Origin: Dasypus novemcinctus
Lineage: Eukaryota; Chordata; Mammalia; Cingulata; Dasypodidae
Assembly (NCBI RefSeq): GCF_030445035.2
Contig: NC_080683.1
Span: 94,077,675-94,141,674 of the forward strand
DNA: 64,000 nt
Direction of reading: 5' to 3'
Shown: in pieces, positions 1 through 11,516 of the stretch
Numbering within the stretch: position 1 is the stretch's first letter
How the letters are laid out: every line of letters begins with the position of its first letter
Notes under the pieces: model-generated
Databases searched by the model: none
Seen by the model: the letters and a program-made list of their open reading frames with translations, nothing else
Told to the model about the DNA's origin: nothing
Position numbers and translations under genes: made by a program

Positions 1-305
1 TTATTTTTAGTTAAGGTATGGCTGAACTGAACGAGGTTAGATCTTAATCTGGAGTACTGGAGTCCTTTATAAAGAGAAATATTGCAGGTATAGCCAGAGA
101 AAGCTGTGGGGAGGAATCAGAATCTAGAAGTCAAGAGAACCCAGAGGAGAAAGGAAAGGGCATTGCCATGTGACAAGAAAGTGAAGGAACCCAGTGACTG
201 TCAGCAAACCAACCCTGGGTCCATAAACCATGAGCCAATAAATTCCCGTTGTTTAGGCCAACCCTTTGTATGATATTTGTCATAGCAGCCTGGGAAACTA
301 TGGTA
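1..305 (+). mobile_element. MaLR-like LTR, 5' end cut by window edge
   Basis: The plus strand has the layout shared by the other LTRs here: a segment around 'actggagtcctttataaag' near 53-75, a purine-rich middle, a 'cataaaccatgagccaataaattc' type 3' region containing AATAAA near 238, and a terminal 'gggaaacta' motif near 292-300. It matches the reverse complement of the LTRs at 11.5 and 46.4 kb. The 5' end is missing, so no target duplication can be checked. Confidence 0.6.
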
Positions 306-1057
306 AGGAGTATACAGTTATTAAGACAAATATAATAATACATATTAAAATGTTTTCTTTGACCTAAAAGTTTGCATTGTTTTGTCCTCATTCTAATAGA
401 AATGAAGACATTTTCAGAGCCCCCCCCACAAGGATATTGTGGCTCTAGGCAATGTGCTTCCTGAGTTTATTGTATACATTGCTCCTGTGCACAAAAAAAA
501 GCTGAAAGAATTGTACTTTTATTCTGTCAGTTCCAAGCTTACCTCCCTTTTAGACATACTGGCTGTACTTAGTATGCTCAGGGCCACACTGGACAACTTT
601 GGGCCATGTCATTGACACAGTACTCTAGGCAGAGCACAGCCTACCCTGCCTTAAGTGCTGGCCCTGACTAAGTTTCATCTAATTGTAGCTATTTCTCAAC
701 TTCCAGCTCTTGCCTTTTGATTTTAAGGGTTAAGCACAGAATAATCAAAAGATCCCTTATTACCTGGATTCTAGTCCAAATTCTGCCTTTAAACTGGTGA
801 TGTAATTGTCAACAAACAGACTAACCTTTCCAGTTCCTATATTGGCTAGGAAGGACTTTCATACAATGGGGACCCAGAAAATTGTGTGATGACAATGATG
901 CTGCTGTGTTGTCCTGGCTTGGGGTTGGGAGTGGACAGAACCATGGATAAATTATCCTGCAACCTTCTTCCCTTCTCCTCCCTCTACACTTGAATGCCAT
1001 TATACAGTCACAGGAAATACAAGGCCTGGAGGAGAAGAAAAGCCAGAGAGCTTAAAA
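306..1057. other. No gene seen; unassigned sequence
   Basis: Low-complexity-free, AT-moderate sequence with a short C run at 420-427. I see no exon structure and no repeat family I can name with confidence. Confidence 0.5.
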
Positions 1058-1483
1058 GGAAGTGGACTTGACCTAATGGATAGGGCATCCACCTACCACG
1101 TGAGAGGTCCGCGGTTGAAACCCCGGGCCTCCTTGACCCACGTGGAGCTGGCCCATGCACAGTGCTGATGCGCGCAAGGAGTGCCCTGCCACGCAGGGGT
1201 GTCCCTCATGTAGGGAAGCCCCATGTGCAGGGAGTGCGCCCCATAGGGAGAGCCACCCAGTGCGAAAGAAAGTGCAGCCTGCCCAGGAATGGTGCCACCC
1301 ACACGGAGAGCTGACACAACAGGATGATGCAACAAAAAGAAACACAGATTCCCGTGCCACTGACAACAACAGAAGTGGACAAAGAAGACGCAGCAAATAG
1401 ACACAAAGAACAGACAACTGGTGTGTGTGTGGGGGGGAATAAATAAATAAATAATAAAAAATAAAAATAATAAAAATAAAAAG
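1058..1483 (+). mobile_element. DAS-type tRNA-derived SINE, long young form
   Basis: A tRNA-like head (about 1058-1135) carries an A-box-like region and a B-box-like 'ggttgaaacccc'. It is followed by a GC-rich tRNA-unrelated body with the 'aaggagtgccctgccacgca' motif, a 'gagctgacacaacaggatga' motif, and an A/T-rich tail with AATAAA repeats from about 1438. The same body recurs at 2153, 27815, 30231, 61907 and 63955. Pol III transcription and LINE-1-driven mobilisation are known for such SINEs. An 'aaaaggaag' repeat flanks it (1054-1062 and about 1479-1488) but overlaps the SINE start, so the duplication is not certain. Confidence 0.93.
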
Positions 1484-2139
1484 GAAGCCAAGAAGAGGGA
1501 GGGATGTCCAGGCCCAGTCTTGCTCTGCAAAAGGTTTCCCATGGCTGTGAAAACTCTCAGCCACCCACAGAGTTCCACAGGGTTCTGTTTTTTTGATAAC
1601 GGTTTGATTTATAAAAAGCACATCGTGTGGTGCGGACTCGTGCCTTCTCTTTCCACTCTCATTTCCATCCTTTGGTAATTAACTCGATCCACAAGTACTT
1701 CTTGAGCAGCTACCCTGTTCCAGAGGTACATGGCCAAGGTCTCTCCCCACTGCTGCTGCTTCGGGTTCCCTCTCCCTTCTGCTCCACACTTCCTGCAGCC
1801 TCCTCCCTCTCCGCGGCCTCTTGTGTCTGTCCTTCCCTCTGTACAGGCCTCCTCCTTCTCCTGAGTTCAGTGGGTGTGTGTGGAGAAATGGGGCCATAAA
1901 AGAGGAAGGTAAAGGGGCAGGAGGAGAGAAAGAGAAAAATGGGGGTAAAATGATGGAATGAGAACAAAAAAAAAAAAAAAAAAAGAGCACAGAAACACAC
2001 TGGCGAAATCTTTTCTTTGCCTTTGTATGAATTCAACAAATATGCCTCTGAGCCTGTCTCTTCTGCTTTGTCCTTTTAATTTAAATTTCTTAGCTTTGGA
2101 GTGAACTTCTTCAGAATTAAGATGCTTAGACTTGGCCGC
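1484..2139. other. No gene seen; small L2-like relic and poly(A) run
   Basis: Around 1680-1735 there is a weak resemblance to the reverse complement of the L2 3' end. An uninterrupted A run lies at about 1966-1983. The rest is pyrimidine-rich on one side (about 1740-1860) and purine-rich on the other (about 1885-1965). No coding signal is convincing. Confidence 0.4.
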
Positions 2140-2578
2140 TTGTCTAAGTTTTTTTTTTTTTAAAGATTTATTTTTTATTTATTTCTCTCCCCTCTTCCCC
2201 CCTCCTCCGCCCCCAGTTGTTTGCTCTCTGTGTGTTCTTCTGTGACCGCTTCTATTCTTATCAGCGGCACTGGGCATCTGTGTTTGTTTTTGTTGTGTCA
2301 TCTTGTTGTGTCAGCTCTCCATGTGCACAGCGCCATTCCTGGGCAGGCTGCACTTTCTTTCTCGCTGGGCGGCTCTCCTTACGGGGCGCACTCCTTGCGC
2401 GTGGGGCTCCCCTATGCGGGGTGACCCCACATGGCAGGTCATTCCTTGCGCACCTCAGCACTGTGCATGGGCCAGCTCTACATGGGTCAAGGAGGCCTGG
2501 GGTTTGAACCACGGACGTTCCATTTGGTAGGCGGACGCCCTATCCATTGGGACAAGTGCGCTTCCCTTGTCTAAATTT
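2140..2578 (-). mobile_element. DAS-type SINE, long form, with target-site duplication
   Basis: The SINE body spans 2153-2566 in reverse: a T-rich tail at left, GC-rich body, then the tRNA-like head ending in 'cgcttccc' at right. The flanks 'ttgtctaagttt' (2140-2151) and 'ttgtctaaattt' (2567-2578) form a 12-bp duplication with one mismatch, which defines the insertion precisely. Its low divergence from the copies at 30.2 and 61.9 kb indicates a relatively young insertion. Confidence 0.94.
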
Positions 2579-2762
2579 GTTAACATTACTTTTTATTTGC
2601 TTCCCTAGATCTATTTTAAGTTTTCTGACTCTCCCTTCAGAGTTTGAAAATCTGACAGAATGGGGGAAAGCAATAAAAGTGAAATGGGGAAGGGCGGTGA
2701 GACCAGTGACTAGAAGTCTCTCCCGAGTACTTGGTGGGCTGGAGGCTCCTTGCTGGGTGGCA

Positions 2763-2860
2763 GGCACTGATTCCCCCTGGGCACTGATTCCCCCTGGGCA
2801 CTGATTCCCCCTGGGCACTGATTCCCTTGGGCACTGATTCCCCATGGGCATTGATTCCCA
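2763..2860. repeat. 17-bp minisatellite, about 5.7 copies
   Basis: The unit 'ggcactgattccccctg' starts at 2763, 2780 and 2797 as exact copies. It continues with a 16-bp variant at 2814 and diverged copies at 2830 and 2847. One reverse-strand reading frame through it gives a short Pro/Gly-rich periodic peptide, which I regard as an artefact of the repeat. Confidence 0.95.
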
Positions 2861-4354
2861 ACGCCTTACTCCTTCCCTTGGAGCCTCCCCAGGGCACTTT
2901 GGAAGGCCATAACCACCACTCCCAAACTTCCCTTTCTCTCTCACAGAATATTTTCTAGCCTAAAGCTTGTCCCCTCAGAACTCTGCTCTCTAGTTTTTTG
3001 GTGAATCTCCTGACAAGCTACAGAGAGGGCACTGCTCAAGGACGAGTCACCTCTTCATTCTTTTGTCTCACTGTTGTAAAAAACAACAAACCATGTCCTT
3101 ATGTTCCCTGGTAACTCTCTAGAATTGTCTAATCTACTTTTGCCGTCTGACTCCGTGGGCTGACTGTAAAAGTGGAAGCTGTGGGCAGTAAGCGGGGCTC
3201 TTGCTGGCAGGTTGGCAGGCACCTTTCTCCTCACACACAGTGAGGCGGCCTGCCGTGACACCCCCTCCCCCCCAAAGCTGAAACATCGCTGCACGCGGCA
3301 CCTGGGTGTTTTGGATCCATCGAAACATAACTTCAAAGCAGTTTGTGATCCAAGGGTAAAGAGAGGAGAAGGCCCACACATTTTAAAGCCTTCTCTTGGG
3401 TAATGACTTTTCCTAATGATGGCAACAAAATTATTGGAGCCAGCAATAAGCCATCCAGTGGTCAAAGAGGTCACCTTATGACCAATATTCAGATTTAAAT
3501 ATCTTTTAAAATTAAACACTTCGGGGTTATTAATGTTTCCTTTCCTCTCAAAATTTTTGTGTTGAGAGGAGGTATGGGAGGAAATGTATTAGCAACAGTA
3601 GGATGTGGAGAAGAATTTTAAGCACATAAAACATATGTGGATGGAGCCATTAGCACAGTTTGTAGATACCCCCACCTGGCCTTTATTCCATTTTGCCCGA
3701 ACTTTAGTACCTGAAACATACTGCAACAAAAGTGGTTCCACTTCTATTAAATCTTTTACTACTGTATTACATGGAACTTAAGTGCCTATCAGCCCTCACT
3801 GAGACACAAAGAACTGCTGATGGCAAAAATCAAATGCCAATAAGAAAGTGCCAAGGGTTAAACAGCACTTAGCATCTCAAACTAGCTATGATACTGTCTG
3901 TAGGAAAGGAAGTCCTTAAAACAGCAAATGGAGGTGAAGCAGCTAATAATCAGGGAGGGGAGGGAGGCTAAATAAAATAGGATCTGGGAAAAATGTCTCC
4001 ATCTTTCCTGAATGCTAAACTCAAACTGCTTGTTCCTTCTTGGAAAAGGCGTGTGAACAGGTTCTTGTTCTGAAGTCTCAGCAGGTTTAGAGAGTCCAAA
4101 TAAAGGTATAAAATGTTCCCTCCTGAAACGATGGTTGGTTTTACCAATTTATAACCAACTCACCCCTTGTCTTCTGTAAAAGATGGCCCACATGCTACAG
4201 AGGCATTCTTTCTGACCTGTGACAAAATTGGGAACCTCATCTGCCATGAAGTAGGCACTGCACCCGTGGGAGGGAGGTCAAGACTCTCTCACACTTTGAA
4301 TCTCTCCAGTCTCCCCTCCTGCTGCTTCTCTCTTCTGCTTCCAAATGAGAAAGT
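2861..4354. other. No gene seen; unassigned sequence
   Basis: Mostly single-copy in appearance. A 154-codon reverse frame at 3055-3519 has no domain, no splice context and ordinary intergenic composition, so it is not called. The stretch 4180-4354 may be more of the MLT1 that follows. Confidence 0.45.
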
Positions 4355-4548
4355 TCTGCTTTTCAGGGCCCAAGTGATTACACTGAGTCCACCTGGATAA
4401 ACCAGGATAATCTCCCTATTTATAATGGTAACAAATTATATTTGTAAAGGAACTTTTGGCAAGAACGTAACTGGCTCACAGCCTTCAGCGATTAAAGCAT
4501 GGGCATCTTCGGTGGGAGGTCATAATTCTGCCCACCATAGAGAAGATG
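4355..4548 (-). mobile_element. MLT1-type (ERVL-MaLR) LTR fragment
   Basis: Read in reverse, it begins with the conserved 'ggtgggcagaattatgacc' start of MLT1 LTRs (about 4530-4548) and continues with degraded matches to the 'aacctgtgaatatgttacc' and 'gattatcctgg' regions. It is strongly diverged, as expected for an element predating placental radiation. Confidence 0.6.
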
Positions 4549-5589
4549 CCTCTTCTAAGTCTTGAATCACAAAATCATTGTCAATGATTCCACATGTCTG
4601 GAGCACTAGTGAGTGGGTATGTGTGGGAGGGGCGTGGGCAAGGGGTGAGACGAAGCAGAGGGCAGAAGCCAGAGGTTGCAGGGCCGTGGGTTCCATGTGG
4701 AGGAGTTCAGACTCCATCATGATGCCACCAGCGAGTCACCAAAGCTGGGAACTCTAGGTGGAATTTGCGGAGAACAAGGATCGAGGCAGGGCTGGGTTTG
4801 CTGCAGGAGCAGAGGAACTTGCACCTGGTGCTGTGTGACCACTTCTGTGATACAGGTAAAGAGGAGGACGTGGCTGATTGTACAGAAAACTGTGCGGAAT
4901 GCTCCAGGTAGCCTGGAGAGGCTCAGATGCTATAGTTTCCTGTTTCCTGGTAGGGACGAAGACAAGACGTTCAACTCCAAATTATCTTACTCACCTATAC
5001 CTAAAGATTTTTGCTTACTTCAACATTGGTTAAACTGTATCCTGATTTTTTAAAAAGTAAGCTCTCCTTTTATATCATGATTTTCATTTATTTAGCAAAA
5101 ATATATACTGAAAATCTACACCTTTGTTCCTAGAGTAATTATAATCAACAACGCTGTTATGAAATATACCCCTATCTTGAGAAAACAGACTTGCAATCAT
5201 TTTGAGATCCTGTGAGGAAAACCTGAAAGAAAATGAAAATATCTGTCTGTTTATGTTGTTACCAGTTGACCGTGTCTCAGGCACTAGATTGAGCAGTGTG
5301 GAGCAGCCATTCAGAACTGAGTGTGAATTAGTAATGACCTTCTTAAAACAATCCTTGACTTAGATCAACTATATTAAGAAAACCACCAGAATTAAAAGAG
5401 TTAAGCACATTTCAGAAAGCAGCCGAGAAGACTGTTCCATAGTAAGAGGAAAGTCAGAGAAGAAATGAGGTGCTTGGGGTGGGGAACTTGAGAGTGCTTG
5501 AAACTGGCCTGGAAGAAGGGGGATCCCAGTACAATCAATAATTAGAGGACATGGGAGCCAGAAATAACCTTACAGACAGGCTCGTCCTG
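4549..5589. other. No gene seen
   Basis: Unassigned sequence. A segment at about 5130-5195 resembles 6255-6320 (see findings). The 125-codon plus frame at 4676-5053 has no recognisable domain. Confidence 0.4.
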
Positions 5590-5737
5590 GATTTGTCAAA
5601 ATGAGGTCCAATGACTAATTTTCTTCATAATTATTTGTGCTTATTTGAAATCATCTAGATCTGGACCAAGTGAATTTGTACTTATCCCAGCCTATGTCAT
5701 GATTTTTATGCATACTAAAGTAGAACCCCTGATCTAG
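5590..5737. mobile_element. Possible hAT-type MER relic
   Basis: The right end reads 'catactaaagtagaacccctga', similar to the conserved terminal region of small hAT/Charlie elements ('agaaccactg'). The left end is too eroded to define a terminal inverted repeat. Confidence 0.3.
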
Positions 5738-5739
5738 GT

Positions 5740-5888
5740 CTGTCCTAGTTCTCATTGGATTGATGAGAAACAGGGCCCAGGAAGGTTCTAGGCCTTTCCA
5801 GGATCACCAAGTCTGGGAGTGGCAGAGCTGGGCTACAACTGTGGGCTTAGGGCTTCCCAGTGATGTACTGTCCACTACACCACGTACC
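5740..5888 (-). repeat. MIR SINE relic
   Basis: Contains the reverse complement of the MIR core: 'gatgagaaacagggcccagg', then 'ggatcaccaagtctgggagtggcagagctggg'-type sequence, and a right end near 'gtccactacacca'. This order is characteristic of ancient tRNA-derived MIRs. Confidence 0.7.
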
Positions 5889-7397
5889 AAAGTCGAGTCA
5901 AGGTGTCCGGAGGAAAACCTGGTCAGAGTCCAGAGACCTAAAAAAGAGCTGAGCTGGAACCAGGAATGCAGGATTGTCCTCAAAATACAAAAAGGGATGA
6001 AGCTGAGAAAAATAGCCACTAGGCCAATGTCAGAGGCCATGTTAGAACTGGTCAGCGGTCTGGGACAGGCAAAATTATGGAGTTCATTTCCTACTGCTGT
6101 TTTGTGCTTCATTGATTCTCAGACCACGGATGATATATAATGGAAATTCTGACTGTTGTACTCTCCATCATCTGCCAAAGAGTCGATGGTTTGGGTGGTG
6201 GTCTCAGGAATAGGAACTCTCATTGTTTCCTCACAGTGTCATTGGTTCTAGAAAAATTATATCCTACAGTGCTGTTATGAAACTTGTCCCCATCTTGAGA
6301 AACTAGACCTACAAACACTTGGATTTTGATAAATATTTTTAAAATATATTAAAAATAATTCTGAATCATCTGGCAATCCACTTTATAACCAAGAATTGCT
6401 ATTGGGTATTGGTGCTTACAGCAGAGTTTGTATCTATGAATCCATGGCTTGTTTTTCAATAAGAAAGGAATGAAAACAAAATTAAATGATTCCCTCATGC
6501 CAAAGTAAGTGCCAAATGATGTTGTGCATGCTGTGCAAATGCTAGCACCACTGTAGCCCCCAAAATGAACAGTGGTGGGGAATCAGTGAGCAGTGAGGGT
6601 ACACCCACTTTGACAACCCACATCCCCATAATCAGCATCATTGTCATGTTTAAAATAGATGCTTGGTTGCAGCAAAACAATACCATTTATCACATTAAAA
6701 TAAATGTTAACATAAATGGCGTTTTTGTGGTTTTATTTATATATAATTTGAAATTTCATTTTGTTTAATAAGGTTTGTAATGGATTCAAGTTAACATTGG
6801 GGAGGTGGGCTTTGAGAATATATATATTCCTTAATTCAGGTTATAGAAAAGCAACTCCATTGTTGTAATTGAGTGCTACAGGACAGGTGATTATATTTCA
6901 GTCATCTAATTGGTGGGTGTGGAAAGTGAAATTACTTATAGAATTATACTAGCAAATAATTTCTGAATTTGAAGGAAACAGATGATCTAGTTTTATAATG
7001 GCTTTTTTTCTGAAGAGTTCTATATCACAAGCATCTATATTTTTCTCTATTATGCTGTAAGTTTATTGTGTTTTATATATGAATTGAAGTATAATCATTT
7101 TTCTTTATGATCTCTCTGTATCCATTTTTATACTAAAGCTCTTATATATCAAACTAGAACTTTAAAAGTTAAAAGGACTAAGTACAACTCCATCACATAC
7201 ACACAGACACACACCTAATTTTACAGATTAAAATAAACCAGGACCCAGGGTAATTGAATGACTTATCCAAGATCACACACCTTTCTGGTAGCATAATCAA
7301 GACTGATCTTTATATCATGGATCCAGATTAATTCAGGCATGCTTGTTACCTGTGCTTGTAACACCTTATACTTTTTCATCAAACTCAGGGCAATTGA
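5889..7397. other. No gene seen; AT-rich
   Basis: AT-rich unassigned sequence with a weak MIR-like piece near 7225-7290 and a short CA-rich tract near 7195-7215. No exon is supported. Confidence 0.4.
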
Positions 7398-7508
7398 AAT
7401 GACCAGTGTCTGCATTCCCACTGGACTAAGAGTTCTGCAAAGGCAGGGACCCCTTATGCTTGATTCCCACTGTATCCTTAACATTGAGCGTATATTTGAA
7501 TAAAAAGA
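7398..7508 (+). repeat. L2 LINE 3'-end relic
   Basis: Retains the ordered L2 3'-end pieces: 'gtctgcattcccactggact', then 'aaaggcagggacc', then 'cactgtatcc', and a terminal 'tatttgaataaa'-like segment. It is heavily mutated. Confidence 0.6.
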
Positions 7509-9093
7509 GATTAAAAGAGTAAGAGAAAGAGGAAGGGCAGAGGAATAAGATGGATAGAAGGAAGGAAAGAGAGTTCCAAGGTCACGGTGTAGAAATTACA
7601 GACAGAGCAAGTGTAATGAAAAATCAGGTGTAATCAGGTGTAAAGAAGCACCGTCAGGGAATCTTCTGGGTGGTCATTGGTGGGATGAAAGCTCTCAGTT
7701 ATTGTTTGCAAGCAATAAGCATTAATGAATGGTATTTTATTTAGCAGTATGATTAATGGTAGTATTAATAATTAATCCATTAGGGATCTTTGGAATAATG
7801 CGGAGTTAAAAAATGGTAACACTACTTCACTTTTGCATTGCTAATAAACTCCTCAGTGATGCCAGTGGGACTTGCCCAGGAACCACACTGTGAGAAGCCA
7901 GAATGCACCCTTTGGTTTCATCTTGGCTGCACGAATGTAGTGAGGGAGCAACTGGCTCATTTGTCCCAGGACCTCTTGGAGAAAGGTTTGTCCCTCCCAC
8001 CTAATCTTTATCAAGGGGGCACATAAGTGACACTGGGTTGCAAAATCAAGGGATACATAGGCTATTATTCTGTCTGAGCCTCTGTTCTTAACTTAAAGTG
8101 AGCAGCACAAAAAAATAGGCTTGTGCCTAATTATTGACAGGCTTCGAAAAATGGAAATAACGAAGAGGAGGAGGATAAGGGAAAAAAACATAAGGAAAAA
8201 ATAAAAGGAAGTTTATAGTTCGAAAGGAGAATTAAAAGTCACCAAAAGGAGATTGTGATTGGATTCCAACTGGATTCATGCCTCCTGCCTCCACTTACCA
8301 CACGGGTCTTCCCACTATGGTAGGCTATGGGCTAAATAGGCTCTACTTATGGGCACACACTTATGAATCCGGAGCTCTAGGGTCTATAAAACAGGTGAAG
8401 TCTGCAACGCTAGGTTCTTAAAGGAACAGTGTGTCTAAACGCGGTCTCAGCTTGAAGTAGGAGCCGCTTCTCTGGGTTCTGAAAATCCTTGCACCGTGCT
8501 CCCTCTGCTGGATCTTTGAGTAGATTGATGATCAGATTTATGAACACCGAAGGACTCAGTCACTCTTTCTGTCTATGCTCTAGGCATTGACTCTGAGGCA
8601 CAAAATGATATTTTGATGGGTTGGGCACAGCAGAGTCATTTTACATTTTTCCAATAGTTTGTATTACCATACGAAAATCATGATCATTTTTTTTCCACAG
8701 GACACAAAAGATAAGCAAAGGGCCTCAAATGGAGACACCTTCTAAATAGCAATGATATAAAAATAGTCTTAAAAAGAATAAATAGTGCCATGTGTTACAG
8801 TAGCAATACTTCTTTTAGCAACTTCTCTTTTATGTTCCCACAAATCTCCTAGCAAGGACATTTGCTCCCTTCCTCCTCATTGCAAATGGGAATGGTTTGG
8901 GCATGCTGGCTTCAATTCCTTTAAAAGGAATTTCTGAGAAAAGCAATACAAAGGAACAACTTATCATGGACCCAGAACAATCTCTTAAAAATCCCCCCCT
9001 CCCCTCCTATTTCTTCCTTCCTTTTCTAGAATAGTTCATGGTGAACCTCCTTCTCTGAATCCTCCCCCCATCTTAGCAAGGCAGCTTTTTTTT
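7509..9093. other. No gene seen
   Basis: Unassigned AT-rich sequence with purine-rich stretches at about 7500-7570 and 8150-8230. No repeat family or exon can be supported by eye. Confidence 0.4.
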
Positions 9094-9523
9094 ATAAGCT
9101 AATTTTTTTTTTAAAGATTTATTTATTTTCCCCCTTCCCCTCCTCCCGCCTTGCTGTTTTTGCTCTCTGTGTTGTCTTCTCATTTTCTCTCCTCTAGGAT
9201 TTACTGGGATTCAATCTTGGAGACCTCTGATGGAGAGAGAGTTTCCCTGTCAATTGTGCCACCTCAGTTTCTGGATTCTGCTGCGCTTCACCTTGACTCT
9301 CCCCTTGTCTTCCTTTTGATGTGTCATCATCTTGCTGCATGACTTACTTGTGTGGGCACTGGCTCACCACGCGGGCACTTGCACGGCACTGGCTCGCTGC
9401 GTGGGCACACTTTTCTCTTCTTCTTTTTCACCAGGAGGCCCCAGAGAGCAAACCCGGGTCCTCCCGTATGGTAGCGGATGTGGCTCAAGAGATAGAACTT
9501 CCACCTACCATAAGCTAATTTTT
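9094..9523 (-). mobile_element. Dimeric tRNA SINE with inverted 5' head and perfect TSD
   Basis: A perfect 14-bp duplication 'ataagctaattttt' (9094-9107 and 9510-9523) bounds the insertion. The body, 9108-9472, is in minus orientation with a T-rich tail at left. A second tRNA-like segment lies around 9200-9270, and the first tRNA domain appears as 'aacccgggtcctcccgtatgg'. The remaining 37 bp (about 9473-9509) are the 5' head of the same SINE in the opposite orientation, starting 'gcggatgtggctcaagagat' and ending 'cacctacca'. The element therefore carries a 5' inversion rather than a second insertion, because a single duplication encloses both parts. Confidence 0.9.
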
Positions 9524-10080
9524 AAGACTGTTTATAATGGAGAATTTCAAATTCATAAAAGTATTAATAGTGGTATCCACTACCCACCCAGCTTCAACAA
9601 TTAACACAGTGCCAATTCAAAATGTCTACACAGCCAGCAACTTCCCCCCATTGTATTATTTTGAAGCAAATCTCACATTTATTGTTACTTCATTTGTAAA
9701 TGTTTCTGTATTTATCCTTAAAAGATAAGAACTATTTTTAACACAACTACAATATATTATTATACCTAAAAATTAACAATACTTCCTAAGTATCAAATAT
9801 CCAGCAAGTTTTCAAATTCTAATTGTCCCATATCATTAATTTTTTATAGTTTGCTTGCATTAAGTTCCTAATAAAGTACACATATTGTGCTTGGTTGATA
9901 GGAATTTTAGGATATTTTAATCATAGGTTCCTCCTCCAAATCTCCTCTTTTCTTGCAATGTATTTAAAAACAACAAAAAAATTAGATTGTTTGTGCTACA
10001 GAATTTCCTGCAGTCTGAAGTTTGCTGATTGCATCTCTATGGTATAATTTAATAAGGTTTGTTGTACTTTGTATTATTAC
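9524..10080. repeat. Ancient LINE-1-like (L1M) 3' relic, unassigned subfamily
   Basis: Phrases such as 'cacccagcttcaacaattaa', 'attttgaagcaaatctcaca' and 'ccttaaaagataagaac' are, from memory, typical of an old mammalian interspersed repeat found across placentals. I think it is an L1M-class 3' region but cannot fix the strand or subfamily. Confidence 0.45.
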
Positions 10081-10154
10081 CAGATTTAGTTTCCTTTTTT
10101 TTTTTTTTTTTGAGTAAGACTTCTTCATAGATGGTGGTGCATTCTTCCATCAAG

Positions 10155-10405
10155 AGGCTCAGTTACCGGACATTGTATGTCCTCCCATGGCCCACTGGGT
10201 GGAACGTGGTAGAGTGTGGGCTATGATGTGGACCATTGACCATGAGGTGCAGTGGTGCTCAGAGATGTATTCACCAAATGCAATGAATGTCTCATGATGA
10301 TGGAGGAGATTGTTGTTATGGGGGGAGGAGTGGGGTGAAGGGGGTGGGGGGTATATGGGAACCTCATATTTTTTTAATGTAATATTAAAAAAATAAATAA
10401 AGACA
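10155..10405 (+). mobile_element. Xenarthran LINE-1 3'-end copy
   Basis: It matches the reverse complement of 55,600-55,860 over 'cattgtatgtcctcccatgg', 'gctatgatgtggacca', 'gaggtgcagtggtgctcag' and 'cctcatatttttttaatgta'. It ends in an A-rich tail (about 10,385-10,405). The 57 bp between the T run at about 10,098 and 10,155 do not align with the longer copy. Confidence 0.65.
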
Positions 10406-11237
10406 AAAAAAGAGTTTGTCATTAATTTTGGAAAAAAAGGCACATAATGTCTGGTTATCATTCTTGTCATGTTAGCAGCTGTTGATTCTCATTTAAATCC
10501 AGTAATTCATTCTGGGTGGAAAAAATTATATTCTAATTCTATAATTTGTCACTCGTTTGTTAATTGGGAATACTGTTATGAGGGATACTTGTATTTAGTT
10601 ATCCAGTGCTTTATTATATTATATAGTTTCATATAGGAAAGGCTAAATGACTAATGCTTTCCCTTTACTTACCAGTTATAAAAAATGGGCTGTTTCTTTA
10701 GAATTCTCCAACAGTAGGCAATGAGTTTTGTTTCTAGCCATTTGTTCTTAAATAACCTCTAAGACAAGTCTTGTCTGATTGGATTTTGACAAAATTCACA
10801 GGTGTCCATAAATTAATTATAGATTTGTTCTTTGCATTATTCTTTTTCTATCATTTTAATATTGATATATATTTTCAACCTTTCACTTGGATAGGTATTT
10901 TCATTTATTCAGCTTGAGTTTGCCTGTTCTTTCTTGTACATAAATATATAATATTTATAATCAGACTTTCTCTTATCTAGTCCCACACATAAACCCACTC
11001 ATTCATGCATTTATGCATTAAATAATACCTATTGAGGCCAGTGATGTGCCAGGCATTGTCCTAAAACAGATAAAAACCTCTTCATTTTTAAAGTTATAAA
11101 ACTGGGAAGTTAGGAAACATTCACACACACCAAGATAAATAACTTCCCACTCCTGTTCCCAATTCCATCCTCTCATTTTTATTGCCCTTTTTTTCCCATC
11201 AGGGTTGACAGCAGTTGTTTTTGGTTTATTTTTGGCT
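10406..11237. other. No gene seen; weak L2/MIR trace
   Basis: AT-rich. A piece near 11,005-11,085 ('tgtgccaggcattgtccta') resembles the reverse complement of the L2/MIR 3' end. Nothing else is recognisable. Confidence 0.4.
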
Positions 11238-11338
11238 TTTGTTTTGTTGTTGTTGTTGTTTTAGGAGGTACAGGGGATTGAACCTGGGATCAAGTACATG
11301 GGAAGCAGATGCTCAACCACTGAGCTACAGTGGCTCCT
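11238..11338 (-). mobile_element. Short tRNA-Ala-like SINE monomer
   Basis: Reverse complement gives a complete tRNA-like fold order: 'actgtagctcagtggttgag' (A box), an anticodon-arm region 'atctgcttcccatgt', 'ggttcaatccc' (B box) and 'tacctcc' acceptor. An (AAC)n tail follows (11,240-11,262 on the plus strand as TTG repeats). Head sequence is close to tRNA-Ala but the anticodon loop is altered, so it is a SINE, not a tRNA gene. Confidence 0.85.
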
Positions 11339-11516
11339 CAGGCATCAGTTTTAGAGCCATCTGAGTTACAGTGGAGAAGCCTTGTGTTGGTTGGAAGTTG
11401 GCAGGAAAGAAGGTACAGAGCAAGTAGGAGGAAGAGCCAGTTTCTGACACTGTGGAAACTGACTCTTCCCCTACTAATATGCATGTGTGTTTATGCATAT
11501 TGCCGTGTGTTTATAC

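Noticed and set aside
1073-1621. 182-codon reverse reading frame
   Set aside because: It runs antisense through the SINE at 1,058-1,483 and its A-rich tail. Similar frames occur opposite the SINEs at 2.2, 27.8, 30.2 and 62.0 kb, so it is a by-product of the repeat.
2763-2860. CRISPR-like array
   Set aside because: Units are contiguous 17-bp repeats with no spacers, and the DNA is mammalian.
3055-3519. 154-codon reverse reading frame
   Set aside because: No recognisable domain, no signal or membrane segment, no splice sites placing it in a gene, and composition like the surrounding DNA.
5760-6140. 126-codon plus frame with a 102-codon frame opposite
   Set aside because: The first part lies in a MIR relic. 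Long frames on both strands at once point to chance absence of stops.
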